A stretch of 64,000 bases of DNA from Schizochytrium sp. TIO01 (taxonomy: Eukaryota > Sar > Bigyra > Thraustochytrida > Thraustochytriidae), in the NCBI GenBank assembly GCA_004764695.1, contig SMSO01000031.1, positions 2,589,048 to 2,653,047 on the forward strand. Reading direction: 5' to 3'. The notes under the pieces are model-generated. The model had not been told where the DNA came from. It did not search any database and saw only the letters and a list, made by a program, of their open reading frames with translations. Below, one piece after another: positions 1 through 13,852 of this stretch. A program made the translations under genes and the position numbers. Position 1 is the stretch's first letter. Every line of letters begins with the position of its first letter.

Positions 1-3000
1 TTTAGAATGAAATAAAATAAAACATTCACTCGAAGAAAAGAACAGCTGTTAAAAATTGGTTTTTAGTTTTCTTCCTGCTCTGGAAGGAGAGGATGACAGC
101 AACAGAACTTCAATATTTTAAAATACCTTTCACAGAAAGAACGCTTTTAAAGTCAATAACATTATGATGTTCAAGAAAGGAACACGCAAGTTTTAGTTTA
201 AGTAATGAAACAAAACGAAATAAAATATTTTGAATTTTATGCAAGATTTTATCTGATGATAGAGAAGAACAGCTGCTAGTGGTTTGCCGCTTTAGAACGT
301 TCCAGTTTATTTCAAACTTGGATCTAAAACCTGACTTATTATTATTTTATTCGCCGAATCAAATTAAAAACAAACAATACAAAATAAATAGAACATCGAA
401 AGAGCTCATTTTTTTATTTTTTATTTTTTAAAACTAGAATAAGACGAGAACCATGAACCAAAACATAGGCGAAGTGGGAAAAAGCGTTCTAATAAACATA
501 TCGTTTATACTTCTTTAATAAAAAGAGCATCTCCTTTCTCCCGTTCTGTTCCCAACCTAAGCCAAAGGATTAGCTTTGCTTCTGGAACCAAATCTCAGGT
601 GGAAAAAACTTGGAAGGTTGGCGTCGGTGTCAGTAGCAGAACGATGGCTCGTGTGTATTGCACTATGAGACTCGGCATTTTGCAAAGAACCGAGCGTAGC
701 CGTGGGGGCACTAACTATCTTTGCCGCCAATCGATGAGCTCCGCTTTAGCCTCTGAAAGCCCCCGCCTCAGGAGGATCTGAAAGTAGACGAAATACCCCG
801 ACTATTAGCTCTGGAATGAACTTAGGGATGATGGAACGAGTGCCCATCATTATATCGTATAGAGCCTTTAGAAAATTATCGCTCGCCCTGCTGGAGAGAA
901 ATCGCTCGCGAGCCAAGAGAGGTTAGAGTCAGTCAAACTTACGACTAGCACAATAATACTGATACAAGTCACTCTATGCGTTACAGCGTAGGTAGGGGTA
1001 GTAATAGTAGTAGTACTAGTAGTACGAGACAGCTAAAAAGGTTGTGGAATCAAAGGAGATCTAGTCATAATCTCCAATGTAGGAGTTTGTTTGTTTATTG
1101 TTACAAAAATTATATACTAACATCATAACTTGAAGCAAATATTCCATCACGTTACCTATAGGTAGTGAAGAAGCGCCTCTTATTTGATGGGCGGGAAATT
1201 GATGCTAAGCACTTTCGCAAGTCGAGTCTCCATTCGTACGTGCTGACCAGATAGTGCGGCTTCGGCGAATCGTTAAGAGTCTTACGATGACCATGAAGTT
1301 CCCAGGAGCATCACGGCGACGGTCTGAGCAACCGCTGTTTCCAACAAATGGCTGCGCAATGAAGCTAGGGCTGCCTTCCTCTAAGAAGGGTTGGGTACAG
1401 GAGAGGTGGCCGTTTGACGGTTCTGCGCCACGCTGAGTATTCAGAAAAAGAAAATAAAATACATTTTTAAATGAAATTGTATTTTAAACTGTAAAATGTA
1501 GCCTAATCTGTGAAACAGGACCTGTTGTTCCCTCTATTAACAAGATCGAAGAGACTGATTTGGCTAAACAAAGCCCCAGCTCATACCGCCAACGTGCAGA
1601 GAAAAAGAGGAATCCGATGTTTTGTTTCTGCATGCGGTTTTGGATCCTAGTTCGTTGCAAATCGCAAGAAGTCTGAAATGGATGCAAGTAAGTATAAAAA
1701 GTATTTATCCTACCTACAAAGGAAGCTAGACTTACAAGTGAATGCTCAAGGATTAATTAACATAGCCTCTCCAACAGAAAAGAAAAACTCAGGTACTCCC
1801 CATCATCTTGATATCATTCAATGTCGCGGGGAGTTTTCGATCTCGAAGCGTTCGTGCCAAAACTCTATTGCCGTGAAGAAAGTTGATTATTCAATCAGTG
1901 GCCGTTAATTTGAAATATTTCCGAAAGAGGAGGCACAGCCCGAAGAGGAATTTCATACATGTCTGTGCGAGTACACGGAGCCTAGTGGGAAATTGGGCAC
2001 TTTATATATAAATCCAGTGTTAAAAGGAAATCCATGCTTAAGACTTATTAGATCCAGAACGGGGGGCAGGGTCATTCAGTTCGCGGTACAGGCGTAATGG
2101 GGGACAACATAAAGTCCTGCTCATCGTCCCTCCTTCCCTCAAATTCTTAAGAGAGTTTGGCGAGTAGGTACTAGATTGGATTTTTTTGAAATGTTCATCT
2201 TGCAGAATAACCGAGCATCACCTTTCAGTACTACCTCCGCATTGCGAAAGGAGTTCTGACCATTAAGTTTTAAAATAAATAGAATAAAAAGTAAAAGTAA
2301 AATAAACAATTCTCAAGTCTTACCTCTTTCTATGATTTCTGCGCATTCCTGTTTTGTTTGTCGGTATTACAAAATAAAATCACCTATCATCCAAATTAAT
2401 ATTTGGCGAAACATAATGCTGTGATTTCAATTTACCACCTTGCGGAAGAGAGCATATAATTCAATTGTAAATGAAAATAAAAAACAGGCAAACAAATAAG
2501 AAGGAAATGAATTTGCTACTTCGAATTTTTACTCAGTGTCCTCCCTACACACAGGGAAGCAGGTAATGCCAAAGCATGGTTTTATTCCGGTAAATACTTT
2601 ATTCAAATCATCAGAACCTCGAAACTTGCATCGTCGAGCCTCTCTGCAAACAGAGCAGCCAAAATGGTTAAGGCAAGAAAGTTAAATTCGAGCTGCCCAA
2701 GATAAAACAACAAAATTGCAAGCAAAGAATATGTACAGGGAATTTGCAGAACAACCTCTTCGTAGAAACAAATGATTTAAGATAATAACATTTGGACCTG
2801 AAGACTATGATAGCACAGAGTTAGAGGGATCCATGCGGTTGTCATTGCATGAATCAGATACACGATGTAACTCTGTTTTTCACTGGGAAACTCATTCCTG
2901 TGCATATAATGAAATTATTTGCTTTACCTTTTTTAGCAGTAGCATGACTACTATGCTAAAGTCGGCATGTAGAGAAGACAATAGATCATACTTAAAAGAA

Positions 3001-4790
3001 AAGGTATATTCCGACAGGTTAAATGCAGAAGAAGGTGCGTATTTATGCAGAATGTGTCATTAGTTCTATACCCTTTAATGAGAAGAATTGTTCAATTACA
3101 TGCTAATTCGAAACGTAAGTGAAAGCGTTATTCGCTTAATGGTAGGTCGCCACTGCCAATCAACCTTTCTTGAGGTTAGTTGCACTCTACGGAGGTAATC
3201 AAGGCTACAAAAAAGACTAATGCAATTTGCAATTTGTGTAGATGAAGTTGATGCGTTCATGTTCAATCGCATTTTATTCGCATCACACCGAAAGAAAGTG
3301 CGTCAGCTCCGTTATAAACAGAACGCCAGGTTTCTAACTTCAGAAGCGGGTCATTTTTTAGAGTATAATAGTGTTTTTCTACTCTACACTGTGGCTGCAA
3401 TCGTTTAAATAAGCAGAGCACCCTTCTCTCGTTCCAGAGTAATGCGACCATGTCTTGATGGCCCAACTTCAATTTCCTGCTCCAAACCTCATGCTCCTCC
3501 TTTCCGGACTTGATGCGAGAAGAGAAGGACTCACGGGATGCTTCTTTCGCAGTTACCGTCTGGTTGAGAAGCCTGGCCATGTGGCCAAAAGAGTTCATCG
3601 TCATACAACGGCGGCGGGTTCGACAACTTCATAAGGTAAGAAACTCCAAGAAGTTCCAAAGGACAAGCATCTCGCCGGGCCGGACCGCGGCAAGCAGCGC
3701 TCTTACTGATTCGGTTATGTGCTCACTACCATCAATCATTAGCGCTATCTACTAATAATCCTTTGGGGACAAACCTCCTCCTTCTCCGCAAGACTACTAT
3801 AAGCCTCTTATGCTTTTCCCCAGGGGTCTCAAGTCGGGGCCTAGTGGCAAGGCGGTCTCGGAATCTGTGTCCTCGATTTCCGAAGGTGTGATTGGTCGAT
3901 AAAATTCAAAGTAGCCTGATACGGTATTGCAGATAACACTATAGCTAGTAGATTTTGTCTCGAGGAATTGACAATACTCCCATCACCTCGATACGATCCC
4001 ACCGGTATCACAGCAATGTGTCGCAGAGAATTCAATTGGAGGGAGACTTGCTGTATTGTATTTCTTGGGAACAGACTGTTTCGACGCTATGTTCCTATCT
4101 AGCTAGCTAGCTAGTGCCAAGGTAGAGGATAGATGGACAAACAGCAATAAAGGTGGCTTTCGCAACTAGTGCTTGAAGTTGTCCTCCACTGTAACTACTG
4201 TGGCTAGACTTTTATGTTGGAAGGCATGCGCCTTTGTGTGGACAACACGGACGAGCAAGTTCTGGTAGGACTCTCAGGCAGCGTTGCTTGCACCGGCAAG
4301 CATCACAGGCTGAGACTGAGAGATGGTGCTGGGGGAGAAGGTATTTTAAAAATCTAATCAAGAATTAATCTAATCAAGTATTCCCGGTGTAAGGAGCTCA
4401 TTCACTAGCATTGATTTGGGAAGCAGCAGCTGTCATTTTCTTTCTTTGTTGGACGATTTATTTTTATTTATTTATTTCTAAAATAAACAGAAAAGGAAAG
4501 AAAGAAGTGAACGCAAATACAACATATTTTATAATACAGTATAGAGATACCCATCATTCGACATCAGCATGGACGACAATCCAAGAGATTTTCCGTCTTT
4601 TAAACCTCAGTTTATTGTAGGTTATCTTTCAATTATGCTCATCAAGTCGACAAACACTCAGCAGCCAGCAATTCCTCACCCCATCATTCCATGACTCACT
4701 CACTCGCTCGCTGGCTGGCTGGCTGCTGCCAGATATTGCGCATGCATCCGAGCCTGCTACAGTTGGATCCATTCTTACAAGTTTTAGGTT
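1..4790. other. Gene-less stretch, AT-rich with few repeats
   Basis: No open frame here exceeds about 115 codons, and none shows a recognisable domain. The first 500 bases are AT-rich and contain repeated AGAAC/GTTCT words, some as near-palindromes such as GAACGTTC near 295. A short GTA-rich stretch lies near 995-1025, and a block of tandem CTAG (4 copies) lies near 4100-4115. I see no rRNA, and no tRNA with matching A and B boxes. Confidence 0.6.
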
Positions 4791-4794
4791 GTTG

Positions 4795-4934
4795 TGATGC
4801 TGTTAGGAAGAACAGTGGTATCTGCTGTGACTGGCACGGCCAAAGAAGATGGAGATGAGCGCTGCCTTCGGAGCCACTCAAGATGCATTCCTCGGAGCGT
4901 ACAGCTGATCGTATGTGTCTTCCTAACAGCATCA
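4795..4934. repeat. 17-bp perfect inverted repeat (long hairpin)
   Basis: The 17 bases at 4795-4811 (TGATGCTGTTAGGAAGA) recur as an exact reverse complement at 4918-4934. They enclose about 106 bases, so the 140-bp segment could fold into a stem-loop. A perfect 17-bp pair this close together is unlikely by chance in 64 kb. The enclosed sequence has no open frame of note. It could be a small non-autonomous transposon (MITE-like), a hairpin RNA or a recombination relic. No target-site duplication is evident. Part of the arm, TTGTGATGCTGTT, recurs at about 5612-5624. Confidence 0.6.
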
Positions 4935-7900
4935 GAGACGATGGGCATGATCATTTACTCAGGACTGTAAGGAACGATCACAGAGTATGAAAACCGAAGA
5001 GGGAGATCATTTGGAAACAACGTCGAAAACAGGTCTACATCGAGTGTACGCTGGTGCTAATCTACTCCTGAAGTTGGGAGAATCAATCAAGTAGATCACA
5101 TGATGGAAAACAAGTTCATACCAATTCTATGCTGGACATTGGATTATTCATTATCTCCTGGTACGTGGATAGTAGCAAAGTTGGGGATGGAATGCATCCA
5201 GAGAAATATTGAAAGCAACATGACCATCCCAAACCAAGCTATAATAAAATAGTGACTGTGAGAACCAGTGACAATGGGAAAAAATAACTTCAAGTGGACA
5301 AACATATTTAACATATCTTTTGGTAGTCTAAGTAAACTAAGACATCGTTGTTGTGGACACGTATTGATTTAATTACAGCGTTTCAAATGTAAACCAATGC
5401 TACTCTGTGAAAATAATGATTAGAAAAGGGGGTGTCTAGAATATAAGAAAAGTTCTCATGGTAGGGTAGGTGTTTATTTTTTTGGTTTGGACTGAGAGAG
5501 AAGTATCAAAATATGCTTATGCCAAATTTTGTCACCAATTTGACTTTGCAGAACCAAAATGACACTATGTGAGGTAGAGCAGATTAAAGCTGTTTCCGAT
5601 GAAGAAAGATATTGTGATGCTGTTGATTTGTTGATAGTATCAGAATATCATCTTTAAAATTCCAGATAATTAAGGTTTGAAAATAACTCCTTTTACTTTT
5701 TTCCAGGGCATGCGGAACACCAGCATCAGCCCGATGAATATTCTACAGCAACTCTAAGTATTGCTTGGTTTATATCACCTAGGCGAAAGGACGCCAAGTT
5801 TGGGCAAATGTTTTCGCAGCTACAGCAACTTGCGCCAAAAGATGATATTAAGTGGAGTATCTTCATCAAGCTTCATTAAAAAGATGAGCTGAGCAAAACA
5901 ATTGCAATTGTCATTTTGAATAATAAATTTAACTTGATCAGACTTTGAGATTTCATAAGTTTGGAACATGTTAGCCACCACTCCTTCGATGTCTGTTGAA
6001 TTTGTAATGAGTAAGATGAATATTTGAGGATCTAGATGAAGAGTCCATTCAAAAAAACAGGACAAACACATGAGGTGAGTTCATTGCCATGGAGAACCTT
6101 ATTACAAACCTGTAGAGTTCTGCGATGGTTGCTAAAAATTAATATGTGTTTAAACCCTGCGGTTTCCAAGTCCAAGTCATGTATTATATAGTAAAGGAGT
6201 GTTGTGTTATTAAAAGGTTGTGTCTGAAATTGTTGTGAAAATGATACATTTTGTTCTTCTAAAGCTACAGCTACCTTAGCTCGTTCCTTGGGTTTCAAGG
6301 TGCATGTATTCAGTGAGTTGGTTTTCAATTATGAATGCATGTTCATGATTGTATCATATTTTCTTCACATCAGCTTTGAACACAAGGAAGTGAAACCTCA
6401 AGATTTAGGCTCTTTTGAGAATCATGTCTTATCTAAAGACTATATAGTAAATAGGAACAGCGCAAGAAAGAAGTAGATCTCAAGAAAGTTAAAATCAAAT
6501 AGGTCCTGCTCAGTTGTTGCCCTGACTGGCTGAGTAGTTGTTCTCAACCTCGATTATGTTGACGTACAGCGACTTGCTTATCGCTAACCTAGTAGGATTA
6601 ATGGTAGAAAGATCTCTCACGCTCTTTGTAGTTGGTTCATCATGGCTTAAAAGTTGAAAGAAAACGGTGGAAGTGGTTGCTTCTGTGCTAGATGTGAAAA
6701 ATATTTCGCCTTGGAAGTCAAATGAGGCTGCTTATCAATGAAATCGCTGATTTGCAAACAAAAGATTACCATAGTAGTAAGATTACCATAAAACCTTTAT
6801 AACTTTTAAAAGTTATTTTTTAAAAAGGTTTAGGAAAAGGTTAAAAAAAACAGTCTTAAGTTCAAGATGAATTGCAAAGCAGCGGGAAAAAAAGGAGAGA
6901 GAGGAAAAAGAAAAGAAAAGAGGATGTTTCACAACTTCCAGGTTATTCCAACAACTGCTATTGAAAAAAGAGTAGATGGAAGTAGAAAAAAATCTAATGG
7001 AAGAAAAAGAGAGAAGGTTAGTTTTGCATAAGCACCGCGAGAAAGAAGCATCACAAGTTTTGCCTTCAGGAAGTAGCAGTGCATTCCAACTCAACTCCAA
7101 AAGCTCCCAAAGTCCTTCATCCGGTCAAGAAGGGGGCAATACTGGTCTTTACTAGGAGTAAGGCTTGATTGAGGCCACCTGCTCCCTCCTCTCATGCCAG
7201 CCATGGATAGCTGTTATACCTTAAACAGCCCCACTCACTATGCGTTGCAAGTCACGCCAAAGACGACGATCAAAATAGAAAGACGGCCTTTTATGAAAAA
7301 AAAAAAATCTCTCAAAAGAGTAAAAAACGCCATCATCAGCTATTGGTTATATAAGTCAGCACTAGTATGGAAAGCAAAGAGGGAGTTAAATGAGCTGGTA
7401 GCGCGACTACCTGGCATAGTACTGCGAGTGTTGGGAAGAGAAAGCGCTCAACGCCATTGCCAGGAGTCGTAGAGAAGCGCAAAAGGGGCAATTATACAGC
7501 ATGATGCAAACGAAAAAACTACGATCGCGGAAGCAGAGTTTTGTTTATGAGATTATCTACAGCGTCTACATACCAGTCTCCTATTGCGCGCTGCTAGAGT
7601 CCGTTCCAGATAGGTCCGCGATGCTTCCGATACTCGGTAAACGCTGAACTTTCGTTTTAGCGCGATCCTGGCCAGAGCTAGCAATGGGTGTTCTATAGTA
7701 AACACTAAATATTAGGGTACTAGAAAGAACCAAATTAAAAGAAGGAAAGCAGAGAAGGGCTTGTTGAGTAGTAGATTCAAGTCAGTGCAAAGCTATCAGT
7801 TAAGGCTGGGACGGCATAGAAGCAATTTGTGGTGAATCTTCATACAACGTCTCCCTCCACTCATGGTCCCGGGACGCCATGCGTTCTGACGTTCTGACCT

Positions 7901-9265
7901 CTAATATTATGTTGTGTATTGATGTGCGAAAACTATAAAGTAGATTTGTCCAACACATTTTTCAATGACCATCTGTAAAATGAGAGGAACAAAAGTTGCT
8001 TTATAGTGACCTATTTTACGGCTTCCCTATTTCGCCTTTTTCCGCTTATTCCCTTAAAGACTTCCCACTCAGGACAACTTCAGCATTACTCTTTCCTTCG
8101 ACTCAAAACTTCTACATATCCCATTTCTTCCAATTTCATTCAATGAAGAATAAAGTTACATAGGTTATTTTAAAACTTCGCAAAGTGCTTGGTGTTCTTT
8201 CCAGAAGAACACAGCAATATTTAAAAAACGACTTTAAAAAAATAATAATATATATATGTTAGAAAACTTTTATTTATGTAAACATATTTTGAAAGAAGCA
8301 TTAAAAAGTATTCTCATTTAAGTTAAAAGGGAAAGTATAATAATAATTTGTCTTCGAGGATTGTGGAACAGAACAGGAGATGTTTAAACATTAAAAAAGA
8401 AAAGAAAAGAGGAATCGTTTTACGAGTGTTTGTTTTAAAACGAGAAAAGAACGCTCAACCTTATCTCGAGAATTATTCTTCCTCCTCTCATTCACAGACG
8501 CGTTAGTCCTGGACTAATAAGTATCTCTGCCCATAAGGATGCTTTTCTCTCCAATATATATTAATTGTGTTGATCACACCACTCGATCGGCCCGGAAGTC
8601 TAGACGGAAAGGAAGGTCTTATTCTTATGATATTGGCGGCTAATATTATAAAAAAGGTAGATTGAAAAAGTTGTGTCGCTCCCTTTTTAATTGTTTGCGA
8701 GATTTCCCTTGGACCGGCACCGTCCTGTCTATAGGGGTGTTTAGTCACTCTTAGGTACTACCTTTCAAGTCCGTCTGTTCAACCCCGTTGAACAATTCCA
8801 CCCCGCGGCACCTGAATCATCCACGCTAAAGGTCGTTCTCTCGCAGACCTTGCTGCTTAGTTAGCTCGCAGAGGCAAGTTAAGGCAGTCTGCTTTGGCCG
8901 GGCTGGTGTTTGTGAGTGGCATTCTCCTTCGCAAAGAGAGTCTGGTGACTACTATAGAAACCACAAGCTGCTTTTTGACAGAGCGAATTTCCTGCGCACG
9001 CACAAGTTTTCTCTTTCTCTTTTCAAGTTTAGATTTTTAAATTAAACCGAAATAATCAAGAGATCAACCTTTCTGTCCTAATTAGCCCCCTCTATACTCA
9101 CGTTTCCAGTTTAACACTCAGTTTAACCCCTACGTAGTAGAGGCGCCCAGAACCTTCTTTGCTGTCGCCTGTTTTCGGGGCTTGTTGGCGACTAGCTGTG
9201 CATGTGCATAGAGTAGTGGGTAATTCTTTTAATTCAGCCGCTGTGTTTCTATGTTATTTCTATCT
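4935..9265. other. Gene-less stretch with AT-rich island
   Basis: No supported gene. A perfect 18-bp palindrome (ATAACTTTTAAAAGTTAT) lies at 6799-6816; its 14-bp core recurs at 50,645-50,658. An 8-bp stem with a 5-base loop (GTGTTCTT/AAGAACAC) lies at 8192-8212, at the left edge of an AT-rich island of about 270 bases (8190-8460). A purine-rich stretch lies at 6830-7040; it yields Lys/Arg/Glu-rich frames on one strand that I regard as compositional. Confidence 0.55.
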
Positions 9266-9266
9266 A

Positions 9267-9320
9267 TGTATTTATTTATTTATTTATTTATTTATTTATT
9301 TGTTTGTTTGTTTGTTTTGT
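9267..9320. repeat. (TTTA)n followed by (TTTG)n microsatellite
   Basis: About eight TTTA units run directly into about five TTTG units. This compound tetranucleotide tract begins the microsatellite-rich part of the window. Confidence 0.95.
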
Positions 9321-10100
9321 TTACGAAAATCAACTGTTTCTTACCTTTACTCGCTCTTGTTTACTGCTAGCTTGTGAGGAAAGACAGGCCGTTTATGCTT
9401 GTGTCAGTAGTGCGATTCCTACCCACCTGCCTATTACGGTCCCTTGTCAGGAGGCTCCGCGAAAGGGACCTGTGGGTTAACCAGCAAAAGAAGGCCGTTT
9501 TTCAAAAGGCAAGTTAATTGTGATCTGTTTTGGATTATTAAAGTCATGACAAAGTGCATTAATGTCGTTGTCGGGGTACAATGGCATACACTTCAGCTAT
9601 CCTTTCTGACTCGCATCCAGGACTAAGACAGCTGGTCTATAAATCTTACATCTTATGTAAAAACTTATATTGTTCATTCGTTCATTCTTAAACAATCTAT
9701 GCTCTTAGAAGGACCTGTTCAAACTCGCGTTTGGGGCGTTTGCGCGGAGTATCGTTGCGTTAAGGTTGATAGTTCTTTTCTCCAATTTCTCAACCTTTCA
9801 GCATTTAAGCCTTACGGGTTTTCTAGAGGCTCTAGGAGGGTTCCTGATATACTAGGTGTTGGTGTCTGATGCACTCCACAGCAAGAGCAGCAGCACTACC
9901 ACTAACTGCAACAGCTTGATGCTTTCTGGAAATGTTGACTATGTTTATTCAACTTAAAACATAGATCTCAGTGTCTCAACGCTTGGCACCCACAATCTCT
10001 CGATAACAATATCATCAACAACAAGATAAACTAACGAGCATGTTCGTCTACAAGGATCCTCCTGCTCTTATAAATTAACATCAGGTGCAGGAAGTCAACT

Positions 10101-10367
10101 TCAAACAAGAAAAGATCCCATGAGAGAAAGTTTTTCGTGGTGTTGATTCAATTGCGCTCTCCCTTTCAAGGTTTCCTCACATGTAGCTTTGTTTGCCGCA
10201 CGAAGTTTAATTGTAGCTAAGGAATCTATCTGTTTCGAGGTATACTTCCGTGTAAAGATCCAATTTAACAAGGAAACAGGCAAACAAGCAAGCACGACAA
10301 TAAGCGCGCCAATAAGCCATGGATAGGTAGGTACCACGTGTATGAGCATCCACTTTTCTGCACGCAT
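10101..10367 (-). CDS. Doubtful small membrane-protein-like ORF
   Basis: This 88-residue frame begins with ATG on the minus strand. After a short N-terminus it has a hydrophobic stretch of about 22 residues (roughly residues 18-40), followed by a basic, polar tail. That is the form of a single-pass membrane protein. I do not recognise a family. Another open frame of similar length overlaps it on the plus strand (10,338-10,679), and there is no clear promoter or intron context, so chance is the more likely explanation. Confidence 0.12.
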   Translation of the reverse strand: MRAEKWMLIHVVPTYPWLIGALIVVLACLPVSLLNWIFTRKYTSKQIDSLATIKLRAANKATCEETLKGRAQLNQHHEKLSLMGSFLV

Positions 10368-10787
10368 TTTGGTTTGTTTGGGGAGCTAAAGCTGGGGCAT
10401 TCTCAGAAGCGGGTAGAAAAAGAAGATCTCGAGCTAGCTGCGTCGTTGAATGTTGCGCATTTGAGACTTTCGGCCAGTTCAGCTCGGGTGCAAGAGAGGC
10501 AACCAAAACAGGCAGCGAACGAGAACCGAAAAGAATCACGGATGCACTTGGTTTTGGCGTGGCTCTGTTTATTCCTGTCTAACCGCCCTTCCGTTCGTTC
10601 GTTGTTTGTTGGCTTGACTGATTCTTTTATTTACATGATATCTTCACAAAGTCGGGAGTGCATAGCAAACAGACATTGAGCGCGCGCCAGAAACAACGCG
10701 GGCATGTGCTGGTGAGTTAAATGGTAAGAAAAAACAGCCCAATGTAGAAACAAGCTAGCGAGGTAAGTTGGTCAGTTTGCAAGACAG

Positions 10788-10813
10788 CCATCCATCCATC
10801 TATCCATCCATCC
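10788..10813. repeat. (CATC)n microsatellite
   Basis: Six or so CATC units with one CTATC variant. Confidence 0.85.
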
Positions 10814-11132
10814 GCTTGCCGGCGAGGGTGTCGAGGAAGATCTTCTCCAGCGGCGAGGGGTTATTTCGAAAACAACAGATGCGTATCCAGGTCCAACGAA
10901 GAGTTCAACCTCGCTTTCTTCTTCATTTTCAACTCGAGCGAGACCTTGATGCGTGTCACCGGGAAGGGAACAAGTCGCTTGCAGAGGGAGTGAGTGCCAG
11001 TAACTTTTAAAAACGCGAACCACCAACATCCCAATGGCAAGCATTTGAGCGGGGGCACGGAGCCATTGCATGCTGGGATAAGCAAAGTCTCCCCACACCC
11101 ATGTTTACTCCCGTGCCCAAGAAGTGAGTGGG

Positions 11133-11173
11133 TACCTACCTACCTACCTACCTACCTACCTGCCTGCCTGCCT
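11133..11173. repeat. (TACC)n then (TGCC)n microsatellite
   Basis: Seven TACC units pass directly into three TGCC units. A single substitution in the unit has been copied along, as expected from replication slippage. Confidence 0.9.
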
Positions 11174-11394
11174 ATATTTAACGCCCATCTTCGTTCACTG
11201 GCTGGCTGTCTGGCGGCCGCGGTTAACCAGTTGGTTAGGCTAGTTGTCCATTTCGCTCCTTGAGAACTTTTCACAGACAGGCTGTCGTGCCGCAAGGTGG
11301 ACAAGGCACGGCAAAAGTCGCGGAATTCATCGATGGTCGGTCACCTGAGCTTGAGAACACTAGTGGTTTAGCCTATGTTTGAAACGAAATAGTC

Positions 11395-12800
11395 ATAGGT
11401 TTATTTTATTAAAAGAAAAACAAACTCGTTGCTGATGCCTGTCCGTACGAGAGGAGCGAAACCTTGCGCAAAATCCAACCCAAACCAAACCAAAAGAAAA
11501 CAAGAACGAAAACAAAAACAGTAATCCCAAGGGACTCGAAAGTGACGAGTACCTCAACCGAGGAGGAGGACCGTGAGTGCGTCACAGACTAAATGGAACA
11601 ACCCATCAGCTACGTTCTGCTTGCTCTCATGGCCGCCCTGCACATATTCCCGCACCTCACTGCTTCAAAAAGCCGACCTCGTGTGTGAAGGAGGAGCAGC
11701 AAAGAATACGAGAAAAGAGCATCGAACTTGATCCCTACTTTCCAATCTCATTCCTTTATTCTTTCAAAAGAAAGAATGAAGGAAAACGCCCTCCGTGCTC
11801 TCTGTCTGTGTAGCTGTGTAGGGTGCGAGAAGCCTTCCTTTCCGAACCCTCCTCCACTTTCATCCGTGAGTCGGGAAGCCGCCAGCCAGTTCGTTCTCTG
11901 CAAGATGCGAATAAGGCGGACTCTCTCTCTATCTCTCTCTCTATATATAATACACCGCCACACTGGGAAGGCTTAGCAGGCTCTTGCACCATATGTATTA
12001 CGCACTAGCAGAAGGCCTTGAAGAAGGAGAACTTCATCTCGAAAGTTTGCTGTTGCTAGGAAGTATACGCGGTTTCAGACTCAGTGGTTGAAGAAAGATA
12101 CGAGCTTAGCACTCGGCTGAGTTGCACGACAAAAAGCTTTTCTTCATAATAACACTCCTTGGTAGAAAGGTAGCCAAGCAGTGGATTGTAAATTAATACC
12201 TCTTATATATATAGTTAAAATAAAAATACACCGATGGAATAAGGGATACCTCATATGAAAGAATAAGTTAAGCTGGGAAAGAAACAGGGAGGGCCTGCTT
12301 TCATTAATTTTCAAAAGGTATTTTCAAAAGGCAGAAGAAATCAATACATGGTACGACCTCGCCTTTGGAACTAAAAGGCAGAACTTTGGAAGATCGTGAT
12401 GAAATTGCACGCAGCGACCGCTGAGTTTCCTCCGTTTCTACTTTTACGTCAGCACATGACATGTTTCGCGTTTACCAACCATCTTTTTAAATTATTATAA
12501 ACAAATAAACAAACCCCTAAAACAGCATCCGAAAAATACAAATATGGTATGATCGTACTCTGTCTTCTCACTCCCTCCTGAATAGAATACTGGAGGGCAC
12601 TTAGTGCTTCCTATAGTTCCCGTAGCACCATCCGTGGATTGAATCTTCTGCCCCAACACTTGTAAGCAGTCCCGTCCTCCCTCCCTCCTTTCCTAAGTGC
12701 GTAAGCTAAGCTATATTGTGGTGCTGTTCGTTTCCTCACAAGTTGAAGAACCCGAAAAGGCCAAGCAAGCGCAGCCTTCTTCTCCTTCGCTGCTGCATTC
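11395..12800. other. Gene-less stretch
   Basis: Mixed-composition DNA with a (CT)n tract at about 11,923-11,945 and AT-rich patches near 11,395-11,430, 12,190-12,250 and 12,480-12,545. Several short frames overlap on both strands at 11,730-11,990. They are read through the CT tract and I do not count them as genes. Confidence 0.55.
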
Positions 12801-12811
12801 TTGCGCCATGC

Positions 12812-12878
12812 TGCACAGCACAGCACAGCACAGCACTGCACAGCTCAGCTCAGCTCAGCTCAGCTCAGCACAGCACAC
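12812..12878. repeat. (CAGCA)n/(CAGCT)n pentanucleotide tract
   Basis: CACAG/CAGCA units are followed by about six CAGCT units and then CAGCA again. The CAGCT part is rich in the palindrome AGCT. Frames of 67-104 codons cross it in several phases and are repeat-driven. Confidence 0.9.
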
Positions 12879-13011
12879 ATTTCTCGGCCGCCGTTTCTGC
12901 AAACTCGATCGCTTCGTGAGCGGATCAGCTCATCTGTCGGCATGGATCTCGAATGCCACAAAGCTGCGCATGGGTGGACAGCGTGCGGCCTCAACGTTAT
13001 GCCCCCACTGA

Positions 13012-13105
13012 GTAAGAACAAACAAAGAAAGAAAGTAAGAACAAACAAAGAAAGAAAGTAAGAAAAAACAAAGAAAGAAAAAAGAAAGTAAGAAAAAAGA
13101 AAAAG
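13012..13105. repeat. 23-bp purine-rich minisatellite
   Basis: The unit GTAAGAACAAACAAAGAAAG plus AAA (23 bp) occurs twice exactly, then in two decayed or expanded forms beginning GTAAGAAAAAA. The tract is almost all purine on the plus strand. Confidence 0.85.
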
Positions 13106-13852
13106 GAGCAGTGAGAGAGAAAACCTGCCTAAGACTTGCCTACCCTCTCCCTATCCTGCTTCAGAGAGGTTTAGGCGACGCAGCACGATTATAAATCGAG
13201 ACCCGAGTGAACCTTGGGAGGGAGTGTCTTGTCTTGGTGGCCTCAGTTTCTTGCTTTCTTTTCTCGCTCTTGCTCCTCGCCGGTCCGGCCTCTGGCTCTG
13301 GCGCAGGCTGCGCGACGCAGCCGAGGAGTGCCCGGTTCAAGCAGGGGCGTCCAAGCGCGGGGCGATCCTCTTCTTCGAGAGGGATCGCGGAATTAGGGAA
13401 CTTCTGTTCTTCGCGTTGTTGTTAAATTTCTGGCCCCGTGAGGTGAACGATGAATGCACTTTGGCACTTCTTTGTGACACTATGCACAGGAGAGCGTACC
13501 TCACATCCTCAGGGATTACCAGCGAAAGCACCTTCTCCCTGTTGTTTCCCCTTTTCGTTATGACGGTCGTGATTATCCATGAGTTAGTAGTTATTTCGCA
13601 AATCCCGACCCGTTCTCACGGCAGTCAGTTTCCTCCGTCGGCGCGCGCCCTAACTCAGACAGAGCGTCGCTTCAACTTGTCTTCTTCTTGCTTGAAGTCG
13701 CCGATCGATCGATCGATGGGTCATCTTGCTTGCAGGGGCAATCTCCTCCTGTTCCGTTTCTTTCTCTGCATGCATGTCTTATTCTTCGGTCTGCTTCTTC
13801 GTCTCGTGCAGCCAATCAATCGACCATCCGTCAGCCATACAAATCACCACGC

